A stretch of DNA of 64,000 bases from Pseudofabraea citricarpa (taxonomy: Eukaryota > Ascomycota > Leotiomycetes > Helotiales > Dermateaceae). The stretch covers positions 1,612,001 to 1,676,000 of the forward strand of contig JAPWGK010000004.1 of NCBI GenBank assembly GCA_029641185.1, written 5' to 3'. Positions 27,467 through 38,150 of the stretch are shown here, in pieces. The translations under genes were made by a program, and so were the position numbers. The notes beneath the pieces were generated by a model, which ran no database searches, was not told where the DNA came from, and was given only the letters and a program-made list of their open reading frames with translations. Within the stretch, counting starts at the first letter, position 1; the number at the start of each line of letters is the position of its first letter.

Positions 27467-29080
27467 ATTACTTTCTTTCTTATAATCGAGTTCTCGCGAC
27501 CTTATTTGATAGATTTACTCTCAGGTAATATACGAGAAATACGCGAGTCTAGCGCGATATCTTTTATTAGAAATTCGATAATTTATAATTCTTTCGTTCG
27601 GTTATTTTTCGCGAGTTTTCTTATACGAATCTATTAAATTATCCTAGTAAGATATTTACTTTAATACTATAATTTATATATCCTTAACCTCGCGCTATAA
27701 AAACGCGCTAGTAAAAGATTTCTTCCTACGAATATAAATATCTTTTATTTTTCTTATTTTCTTCTTTTTTCTTTTATAAATATTCGCGATAACTTCCCCT
27801 AATAATAAGATCGAATCTTTATTCCCTGTACTTTTTCCTTATTATATCTATAATATTTCTAATATTAATTATTATCTTTAGCGATATAAATATATAATAA
27901 GAAGCTTTTATCTTACTAGCTATTATATTTTCGTAACGATTCTCGTACGATATTCCTTCGGACCTTATACGTACGATTTATATATATTACGTAATCCGCC
28001 TTTCGAAATCTATTAACCTTGCGAAATACGTTTAATTTAACCCTAAGTCTAGTTTTTACGATTATTATCGTTATATTAGTAAATAAAAGTATACCCTAAT
28101 AAATAATTACTCCTAATTTATCCTTAATTTACCCCGGATTTACTACTAATTTCTATAGGTTCCCCCTAGAATAATTAGTTTAGTTCGTGTTATCCTAAGC
28201 TTTATCGTTAAATATAAGAAAAATCTAACTCTTATCTTTCGCAAGGCCGTATAAAATACTATTACTAATCTTATTAGCTAAAAGAAATCCGTAGAAAAAA
28301 CCGCTCCTAAGACTAAATTAAAAATAGCTTATATAATTCTCCTTAAAACGCAGGAAATAAACCGCCTTTTACGTCTTTTTATTATAAGTTTTTACCTCGT
28401 CCCTAATAAAGCTATAGCTAATTCGTATCAAGGCTAATACGAATCTAGACCTAACTACTAAAATAAAAGGTTTTTCTATTACTTTCGAGCGTAAACCTTT
28501 AGAAAAACCCGAGTTTATTATTATCTCTCGTAAGAGACGTAAGCTTACGAAATTACTAATAATAGAAAAGTATTTTAAGTTTAAGATAAACTAAGATCCC
28601 TAGGATAAAATTAAGTAGGAAATCGCTAAGAAACTTAGTATAAAAATAAATCGGGGTACGTTAGAATAACTTATAACTAAAAATATAAAGGTTACTAATA
28701 TTATAGAGGAAACTTAAACTTAAGAAACCTTAAGTTAAAAGAATATATTATATTTCTGTATATTTTCTGTAGCGTTTTTAGGACGAGATACCTAGGAGTT
28801 TAAGTTTTTTAGCTTTAAGTTTCTCTAATAAAATAAAACTTTTCTTTACTTTATATATTATTATTTACTAAAATTAATCTAATATTATAACTCGTACTTA
28901 TATTAAATTCCTTATTATAATTATACCTTAAGTTTATTATTTTATTAGTATAAGTTTTAAGATTTTATACGTTTTATAAGGTTTTATTAGGAGTTTACTA
29001 CGAATATAATACGGATTTATTATAGCTTCCTGCCGGATAAGGTTTTTATACTAAAGTTTATTTCCCCTAATAATAATACT
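27467..29080. other. Gypsy-2 extra region between chromodomain and 3' LTR
   Basis: About 1.6 kb lies between the end of the chromodomain frame and the 3' LTR, long for a fungal chromovirus 3' untranslated region. Two stretches look coding, broken only by TAA/TAG. One is minus-strand at about 28260-27790, in the same register as pol and Lys/Arg-rich. The other is plus-strand at about 28388-28740, strongly charged, with an RKRRKLT motif followed by a possible helix-turn-helix-like run; a second plus frame at 28201-28440 may precede it. I recognise neither product. It could be an extra ORF of the element, a captured fragment or chance. Confidence 0.45.
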
Positions 29081-29089
29081 TATATCTTA

Positions 29090-30889
29090 TATTTCTTTTT
29101 TGATCTAATTATAATTAGTTCTTATATCGTACTAAGGTATTTAATTACTAATTTATTAGCGTTTATTATATTTTCCGCGAGTTCTTAGATATCGTCTACT
29201 ACGGAATAACTCTTTTACTAGACTAGGTATTCTCGTCTTTTTTTTATTTCTTAGTAAGTAAATATTAACTTAACTTCTTATTCCTTATAACCGTTAATAT
29301 TATAAGATTCCGGGTTTATAATAATATTATTTCGACTATTATATAATTCTAATAACGAAATATAAAATATATTATATATTCGTAGTCTTTTTAGGAGCTT
29401 TAACTAGTAAGCTTACGTATATATATTAATTACTTCTAGGATTTTAAACGGTTCCTAGTACTTATTAGTAAGTTTCTTATTAGGCCTTAGTTACCAGATA
29501 TTTTTTATTAATAATATTACTTATTACCTAATAATAAACTTTATAGGTTTATACCTTTTATTATAATATTTCTTTTATTTTAATACTACGGCTTCGAGTC
29601 GGGTTTTAAGCTTATTTCGTTTAGTCTTAATTTTTTTAATTCTTTTTTTCGTAGTATATATTACTTCCTCGTTTATAATAACGTCTCTAACGTTTATTCC
29701 TAGCGTTAGTTCGAATCCGTATAAGGCCCGAAAGAAGAATAATCTCGTACTCTTATATTTTATATTATTATAAGTATATTTAACGAGAGTAAGTTTCAAA
29801 GCTTAGTTAGTTTATCTAAAGTTATAATAAGTATATAAATATTACTCTAACGTTTAATTTTATCTTTTTATTTAACTATCGGTTTACGGATAAAAAGTAG
29901 TATTAAGCTAGCGTCGGACCCGTAGGTAGAATATAATAACACCCTAGAACTTGCTAGTAAACTATAAGCTACGATCGAAGGTTATATTTTTAGGAGTCCT
30001 AAAATCTTTTTAGATTCGAGAAATAAAGATTTCTATTAACTCTAGTATATTAATCTTTTTCGTAATAAGAATATACTAGGCTATCTTCGAGAATCTATTA
30101 ATAACTACTAGTACTAAGTTATATATATACTCTTATTATTTACTAGAGGGTAGCCTAGTAATAAAGTTTATTATAATCTCTTATTATAATTTAATCGGGA
30201 CTAAGAGTAATATAAGCTTATTATATAAGTAATATCGCCTCGATTTTATCTATTAATATATCTTATAGGTTTATATATAGTTTTTTATATTACGCTATAA
30301 GCCTTACTAGAAGTATAACCTATATATTAGCTCTAATATTTTTTTAAACCTAAAATACCTAGCGTATAAGTTATTATAATATATTATAAGAATTTCGGCC
30401 CGGATAATAGCTTCTACTAATATATAAATACGTCGGTTACGGTAAAGTAGCCTCTCGGGGTTTATCTCTTATTTAGCTTTCTTTGCCCTAGTATTAGCTC
30501 TCTTAGGTAACGATTTAAAACGTTTCTTAGTTATAAAAGAATCGGCCTTTTATAACTAAAGAAAAATATCTCGTATCGTTTCTATTAATAAGCTATATAT
30601 TATTTCGGAATAAAATATCTTATTAGTAACCGCTTATAATATATATTATTTATAACTAGTAATACTAGTAATAAACTTAAGACGCTTCGTAATAATATTT
30701 CTGCTATAATTTTATATTAGCTCTCTTATTAGGGAGTTAAGATTATCCTTTAGCCCTAATATCTTATTAGTTTCGGGTTACCTAAGCCCTAAGTTTTTTT
30801 ACTAGCGCTAGAGGTTCCTTGTAATTACTCTAATAATACCTCGGGTTATATATTATAACTTTATATATAAAGATAATAATATCTCTGCC
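29090..30889 (-). pseudogene. Gypsy-2 integrase and chromodomain relic
   Basis: Minus-strand Ty3/gypsy integrase, same frame as RT. The zinc-finger CxxC is at 30256-30267 with both Cys now Tyr. Core DD35E: first Asp (30166-30168) is Asn, second Asp (29974-29976) is kept, Glu (29866-29868) is Lys, with 35 residues between the last two. At 29575-29799 an uninterrupted 74-codon stretch survives; it holds the conserved AYNNSxHxST and FRALYG-type segments after the core. The GPFKILE-type and VSLLEPY-type boxes follow at 29450-29345, then a chromodomain at about 29300-29160 with KRREYLV matching its core. Stops elsewhere are TAA/TAG. Confidence 0.93.
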
Positions 30890-32790
30890 TTTTATTTTAC
30901 CTCTTTAATTATTAACTTATAGTTAGGCTTTCGTAATAAATTATCTGCTAGGTTAGTTTTACCCGGCTTATATTCTAGTACGAAATCGTACTAGGCTAAT
31001 TCTTCGGCCTAGTAACTTTAACGCTCGTTTAATATTCTCTTAGTTATAAAATATTTAAGGTTATTATAGTCGGTTCGTATTATTACCGCCTTGGGAACGC
31101 TACGGAAGTAATAACTTTATTACTTAAAACCTAAAACTATTACTAGTAACTTAATATTATAGGTTTTATAATTAGATTCGGCTAAGAAGAACTTATAAGA
31201 ATAAAAAGTAATTAGATATTACTTTCTATTACGGAATAATTACGTTAATATATTAGTAGTAATTATTCCTAATATATCGGTTTTTATTTTAATTAATAAA
31301 ATAAGATTAAAATACCTTAGTATTAGGGCTACTAGGAATTTAGCTTTAAGAGTTTTAAGAGCCTAGTATACTCGAATTATTATTTTAAAAGATTTTATTA
31401 ACTTTTTTAGAAGGTTAAATAACTCCTAGGCTACCCTCGAATATATTATAATAAAATACTAGTAGAAATTAATAAACCCTAAAAATACTTATATATTCTT
31501 AATATTACGGGGGGTAAGTTATTCTTTGATTACCCTAATACGCTTTAGATTTATAGCGATTTTATAGGTATTTATAATATAACCTAGGAATTTTATATTA
31601 TTAATATTAAATTTATATTTTTTAAGGTTAATATAAAATTAATAGGTCCGTAGGTAATCTAGGATTTCTTTTACCGCGGATTTATACCGATTTAAGTCTT
31701 CCGAAAATATTAGGATATTATTAAGGTAAATTATATATATTATATTAATTAGCCTTAAGAGAGCCTAGTTAATATATACCTAAAATATAACAGGTACGTT
31801 TAATAATCCAAATAATATAATCGTATATTTAAAATACTTATATTAGGTTCGAAAAGCTATTTTTTATTCGTCTCCGGATCGTATCTGAATCTAATAATAT
31901 ATATCTTTTAGATCGAGTTTTATAAATAGCTTCGTATAACGTAACCTATTAAAGGTTTCCCTAATTAGTAGTAAGAGAATACGATTTTTAATAGTTACTT
32001 GATTTAGCTTTTTATAATTTATATAAAATCGAAGTCTTTTATTCTTTTTAGGGATAAATATAATCGAGGCTCCTACTAGGTTAATCGAGCGCCGAATCCG
32101 GCCTTAGACTATAATAATATCAAGGTATTCTTATAATACCTTAAGTTCTAGTTTTAAAAGTACGTAAATAAGCTCTTATAATAATTCCTTATCTTCTATT
32201 AGGTCGATCCCGTGCTTTATAGGGTAATATTATAGGAATATAAAGGTAGCCGTATTATTAAAAATATTATTATATTTATTATAAGCTAGGGGTACTATAA
32301 GTAGTTACGCTTACGTAAGCGCTTTAATCCTCCTACGATAAAACGCTAGTATTATCGTAAGATAACTTATAAGTATCTTTTATCGTAAGAACTTAGTAAA
32401 TTTTAAGGTAATAATAATCTAAATAATACCTAGCTTCTAGTATAACTAGGTTCCCTTAGCTTAGTTAATTCGTAGGTTTACTATAATTAACTATAAATAT
32501 CCTAGAATAATATTAACTTTAGGAAGATTAAAGTCGTAGGCTACGAAATATTACTAGTATATAATTATATCGTCTCTATTATCGGTAATCCTAATATTAA
32601 TCTTATAACTATTATAAGTTTAAATTTCTTAATCGTTAATAATAGCTAACTTCTTATTTTTATTATTTATTAGTATTTATTTATACTTAGCGGTAAAGCT
32701 TTGCCGTATATAATTCGCCTCGGCCTTATTATTAATAAGAGCTTATTTCGTCCTCTAGTTTCTATTAGTATCGGTAATTTAGATAGAAAT
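30890..32790 (-). pseudogene. Gypsy-2 protease, reverse transcriptase and RNase H relic
   Basis: Same minus frame throughout. The protease active site is at 32725-32733 and reads Asn-Asn-Lys where Asp-Ser-Gly is expected, inside a conserved AL-x-x-x-AEANYIRQ setting. RT: KLDLKDxY-type box near 31920, an FRTRYGHFEY-type box near 31850, and the catalytic YLDD box at 31717-31728, now Tyr-Leu-Asn-Asn, followed by an intact ILIFSEDL. RNase H ends with a TDHxNLxYF-type box near 31075 and an EYKPGKTNLAD-type box at about 30975-30940. Several Gln and Trp codons are now TAG or TAA. Confidence 0.93.
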
Positions 32791-32899
32791 AATTAGTCTT
32801 TAGCGTATTAGATATTATATTAAGCTTATATAAAGTAATATCGTATTACCCCTAGGGCTTAATCTTTTCCCTAGCCCGATTATTTTAGGTAATTAAGTC

Positions 32900-34190
32900 G
32901 AGTATAATCTTTTTAATCGTACTTATAATATCTTATTATTAAGTTTCTTTTTAGCTTTATATAAGCTTAAGCTAAATACCTAATCTTATTATAATTCCGG
33001 TAAATCCTTAAGTCGATACTAGTAATAAGCGTATTATTTACTTTATAAGTAAGCGTTACCCTCTTATTATTATTATTATATTAGTTACTTCGTCTGGTAT
33101 AATTTTAATTAAGTCGATTCTTATACGGGTTCTTACTAGAGTAATTATAGCTAAGTAGTTTATTATTAGATCGCCTCGAAAAAAGTTTTTAGGTATTCTT
33201 AATCTAAGTCGCTAATTATATAAGTCTAATATAAGTTTAAGGCGTTTCGTTATATATAATTATACTCGTTTTAAGTTCTAGCGTTAATTTATTATAAAGT
33301 ATATCCTTCTTATTATAATTATTAGTAATAGTTAATTTTAATTTTAAACTATTAAGATAACTAGCGAATTTATTAATAGATTACCCGGATCTCTGCTAAG
33401 CTCGCTTATATTTATTAGTAATATCGAAAGTACGATTACTTTTATTTTATATAAAGTCGAATATTTATTTCTTAAAGCTTTCTTAGTCGAGCGTTTTAAT
33501 ACTTATACGTTAATCGAGTTATTTTTATTTTGCTACTAGGGCTTTTATAAATATTATTATATAATAACTAATTCGTGTTATATTATCGACGAATTAGTTA
33601 CTATTATCGATTTTAAACCAAAGTTCCGTAGCGCTTATAAAGGATTATATTTCCTAGAAGCTCTTGCTTTTATAAGTAGAGAGATCCTAAAGCTTAATCG
33701 ATAGTTTCCTGTTACGCTTTCGTAAGTGTTTTTTTTCCTTCTTTTTATCTTTTATCTTATCGAGTATTCTTTCACGAGTATTATTACTCCAGGGCCGGAT
33801 AAATACTAGTATCTCTCTTATTAGGAGATTCTTTCCCTTATTTATATCGCTAAGTAACCCCCTAAGCTTAATATCTAAGTATTATTATTTTTCTTTCAAA
33901 TATTATAATTCTTTTATCTTCTTTTCTACGGCTTTCTTTTTCGCTTTAATCGCGACAAAAGCCTTATACTTTCGTTTTATATCCGCCTTAGTAACGTCGA
34001 TTCGTCGTATTAATTCCGTAGTCTTTTTATTTTTATTATCGCTAGTAGATAAAACCGAGGTAAGATTATTATCGCTTTAGTTTTATTTTCTTTCCTTTTT
34101 ATTACCTAGGTTAATTAATTAAAAGTAAGTAATAGCTTAAGATTAAATAGCTAAGCTACTAATTTTACTTTACGATATTATTTCGATTTC
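32900..34190 (-). pseudogene. Gypsy-2 gag relic
   Basis: Minus-strand frame different from pol, so a programmed frameshift or an indel lies between them near 32900. From the right: a charged, coiled-coil-like segment (about 34080-33900) with an AKKKAVEKKIKEL run, then a capsid segment with a SYLxSLE-type and a NKLTxELKTSI-type motif (33419-33245), then the CCHC zinc knuckle at 32961-33002, all four ligands now Tyr. The start is probably near 34180, where an ATG seems to have become ATA. Only about 70 bp separate it from the 5' LTR. Confidence 0.85.
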
Positions 34191-34259
34191 GAATTAATTT
34201 CGTGTTAAGTCCGTATAATTATAACAGGTTATTCTCCTAAGGAATAAAGAGATAAAAAA

Positions 34260-34441
34260 TATAAGGGTAATTATAAGTAAAATATTATAATATTATAATA
34301 TAATTTATCTCTAAGGAAGAAAGAAGAATTTACCCTTAAAATATATATATAAGCCGGACGCGGCCCGATTATCAGGTAGCGTTATAGCGATAATATATAC
34401 GCTAGCTAACTAATTAGTTAAGTAATAAAATCGCTATTATA
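34260..34441 (-). repeat. Gypsy-2 5' LTR (182 bp)
   Basis: Plus-strand ends TATAAGGGTAATTATAAG and TCGCTATTATA. Followed by AGTCT (34442-34446). Same length as the other LTR; differences are transitions only, in both directions. Confidence 0.95.
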
Positions 34442-34446
34442 AGTCT

Positions 34447-35830
34447 TTAGAAAAAGTAGATTATTTATAAATAAACTAATAATATATTATATATATTCCT
34501 AGTAGTTATTATAAGTCTTACTTTTTATTTTATTATATATACGAACTTAAGATTAATAATAAAGTATATAAAAGATATTTAATAAGTTAATCTAGTTATT
34601 ATTATAAGTATTATAAGTTTATTTTATAAATAATTCTTTTATATTTTATAATTAATTAATTTTAGATAATAATCTCTTTTTTATTAGGTTTATAAGTTAT
34701 AATAAATTCGTATAATATTTCTTATTAAGATCTTTCTAGTAGATATTATCCTAATACTTATAAATATTTTAGTTTTATTTTCCTTATTATTATTAAATAA
34801 GTAAAAGCTATAACCGCTTAATAGTAATTATATTAGAAGACTTATTATATTACTTTTACTTAGTTAACTACTAAAGAAAATAATTCTTCTTATAACTCGG
34901 TTCGTATATATTCTAATATTAGGAATATTATTAACTTTATAAATACTTAGACTAATTTAGAGAATAATAATAATATTAATTATTAATCTAGTAATTCTAG
35001 TAATAATAATAATAATAATAATCCTAGTTATATTTTAGGTAACTCTTATAATAATAATAAAAGAGATAATAAAAGTAATAATAATTAAAATAATATTATT
35101 ATTATTAAGTTTTAGTTTTTTTCTTTTACCTAGCTTTTTATTTTTATACGAAAAATAATACTTATTTATTTTTCCTAATTTTAAATAACTAAATATTTAA
35201 ATAAATAACTAAAAAATAAACGAAAATAAATTCTAAAAATAAAATTAATATAATAATATATAAAAATTCTTATCTTCTAGTTATTTTTCTTTTCTTTTAA
35301 CTTACCTATTAATTCGTATAAAAATCTTATTATTATTAAGGAATTTTTTAAGAATATTATTAGCTTTCTTTTTTGTTATAATATTAGCTAAATTATTAAG
35401 TTTATTTATTTAATAAACTTTTATAAGCTTTTTTCTCTTATATAATTAATATAATATTATAATATTAATTATTAAGCGTTTCTTCTTAGTAATTCTAAGT
35501 TTTATAAGGTATTTATATAATAAATACGAATTAATATATATAATTATAAGTCTTAGTAAGAGGTTTAATTATAATATTATTTTATTAATTATATTACTAA
35601 TAATAATAATAATATTAACTCTTATTATTATATTATAGATTTTAGATATAAGTATACTTCTTATAATTCTCTTACTTTTTATATTATTCTAGTAGATTAT
35701 ATTTTCTTTAAGAATAAACTTATTTGGTTCGTATATAAATAAAAAAGTTATTAAATCTTATTTTATTATTATTTAAGATTCGGTTACTAGTAAAATAATA
35801 AACCTAAGTTAAAAATTTAGGTTCTTATTA
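34447..35830 (-). other. Copia-1 copy B 3' internal region, proximal part
   Basis: Resumes copy B after Gypsy-2 and is collinear with 12725-14100 of copy A. It contains the hairpin at 35794-35832. No intact ORF; RNase H is expected here but not recognised. Confidence 0.7.
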
Positions 35831-38150
35831 TTTATAAATAACTTATCTATAAATATAAATAACTTTATATAAGATAAGTTAAGAAAGATATAATAAATCT
35901 CTTAATCTAAGTTATTTATTTATTACTTTAAATAAGTATTTAACTTTATAATTTTTATAAGAATTAACTTCTAGTATTAAGTAATAATAAAAAGATTAAA
36001 AATAATTTTAGGTTAATAAATACTTATTATATATATATCTTAGGTATATTATTATTAGTAATCCTCTTAACTAGAAAATAAATCTAAATTAATAAGTTAT
36101 ATCTTTTTATCTTACTTCTTTTAAAATAATAATAAGAAATTATTACGATTCTATTAAAAGATATATTTATTAAATATTAGAGATATTTTATATATAAGTA
36201 TTTCTAATAATTTTACTAAGAAGTTAACTTTTTTTAGCTTTTTTTCCTCTTAGTTAATAAATATATTATTACCTAAGATTAATATATTATTAGTTTATAT
36301 ACTTATAATTCTAAAAGCTTTAGAGTTAAAAATAAATAGATATAAATCGTATATAAATATTTATATCTATAATTAATTAATATAATACTTATAATATATT
36401 ATTTACTAATATATATTTATTTCTAAAATATTATATAATAATTTTCTTATTATTATAATTATATCTTTTAGGTATTAATATTAGATTTCTTTTAGTAAAT
36501 ACGTAAGAATCTAATAAGCTAAATTTATAATAAACTAAATATATACTTAGGTAATATTATAATAATAAAAAGTATATTTATACGAATTAAGTAAGATAAT
36601 AAAAGTAACAAGTAAGTATTAGCTTACTTTTTAGATTATTAGTAACTAAGTTAATATAAATTATTTTCTTATATTATTATAAGCTTAAATAATATAATAA
36701 ATCTTTTTATACGAAGTTATTATTTCTTTTTCTTTTATTTTATATATTAACTAGGAGTTAAAAATCCTTCTTTTATATTATTATAAATTAAATCTAATAA
36801 ATTCGAAAATATTATTTATAATTAATCTTTTAATTTTCTTCTTAGTAGATTTCTTAAACGATTACCTAAGTATTATAATAATATCTAATTCTTAAAATTA
36901 TCTTAAAAGCTTAAGATTATTAACTTTCTTATAAGTTAAATATATTAATAATATTACTTATCTTATATTACTTATATTTTATATAAGCTAAGAGAACTTA
37001 TTAGAAGAATATTATATATAAGAAAATAAAAATTAGATTATAAAATTTTTATTAAACTTTTTATTATTATAAGAAATTTTTTTATTAAAAGAACGAATTA
37101 ATTTTTATAATAATATAATTATTAATATAAATCTTAGTTATATAAGTATTATATAAATTTACTTAATCTAAGTAATATCTTCTAGTATTTATAATTTTAT
37201 CTTTTAGTTATTTTCTACTTTTAATATAAGTCTTATAAGATTCTTATAATTAACTTCTTAGGGTTAATTATCTTATAATTTTAAGTTAAAAGGTTTTATA
37301 ATAATTAAACGGAAATTTATTAGGTTATAAGATATATTAATAATATAAGTCTTACTTATAATATTAATTAATTTATATAATCTTTTTTATTTTTATTTTT
37401 CTTTTTATATTAGGATATTCGATTATAATAATAATAATATTATTAAGTTCGTATAAGAGTTATTTTATATAACTAATATTTTTTTAATTAACTACTAAGT
37501 ATAAAAGCGTTTAACTTCTTATATTACTAGGTTTATTATCTTCTTATATTTTATTATAAATATAACTAGAATATTATTCTAGCTTATTTTTAGATAAATA
37601 CTAAAAATAAGTAATATAAGTATTAGTTTATTAGGTCTTATAAAATTATTAATAGCTTTTATAATTATTTAAAGAATAATATTCTTATTAATATATTTAT
37701 CTTTTAATTTTATATAAAATATTTTATATATATATTATAAAGATATATAATATCTTTTTATTTTCCTAATATTATTATAAGCTTTTATAAGAACTTTCTT
37801 AGTCTTAGTTATTATTACTAATATATTTTATTAAAACTTAGATATTATAAAGTTTATACTAGTATTATATATAAAGAAATCTAATAAACTAAGATATATA
37901 TTAATTTATAATATATAAAATATATTTTATATAGTTTTTATTTTTATATTTTTTAGAAACTTTATTATATTAAATAATATTATTTTATTAATTATATATA
38001 TTACTAGTTTTTTATTTAAATATATAATATTAATTATTACTAAGTAATTAAAATTTATATCTTTTTTAATAATAAATTTAAATCGCCTTAGTAATTTAGA
38101 ATAAATTTAATAATACTTATAAAATTTTATAAGATTCTTAAGTATTAAAA
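35830..38150 (-). pseudogene. Copia-1 copy B integrase and reverse transcriptase relic
   Basis: Orthologous to 14100-16420 of copy A. RT catalytic box at 36286-36294 reads Thr-Asn-Asn. Integrase core at about 38085-37669. Stops are TAA/TAG. Confidence 0.8.

Larger units (their letters stand above)
27285..34441 (-). mobile_element. Gypsy-2: young Ty3/gypsy chromovirus inserted in copy B
   Basis: A 7157-bp element with two 182-bp LTRs, an exact 5-bp duplication and coding strand minus. It stands out as the only stretch with frequent CG and clearly higher G+C, yet CpA and TpG are already rare and the two LTRs differ at about 21 sites by my count, all transitions. It therefore arrived last but has also been through RIP. 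Order from right to left: 5' LTR, gag, protease, RT, RNase H, integrase, chromodomain, about 1.6 kb of extra sequence, 3' LTR. Confidence 0.95.

Noticed and set aside
29575..29799. 74-aa ORF as an independent gene
   Set aside because: The frame continues on both sides through TAA/TAG codons as Ty3/gypsy integrase, so it is a fragment of a dead pol.
27285..34441. GC-richer island as a host gene cluster or horizontally acquired region
   Set aside because: It has paired 182-bp LTRs, a 5-bp target duplication and gag, protease, RT, RNase H, integrase and chromodomain relics.
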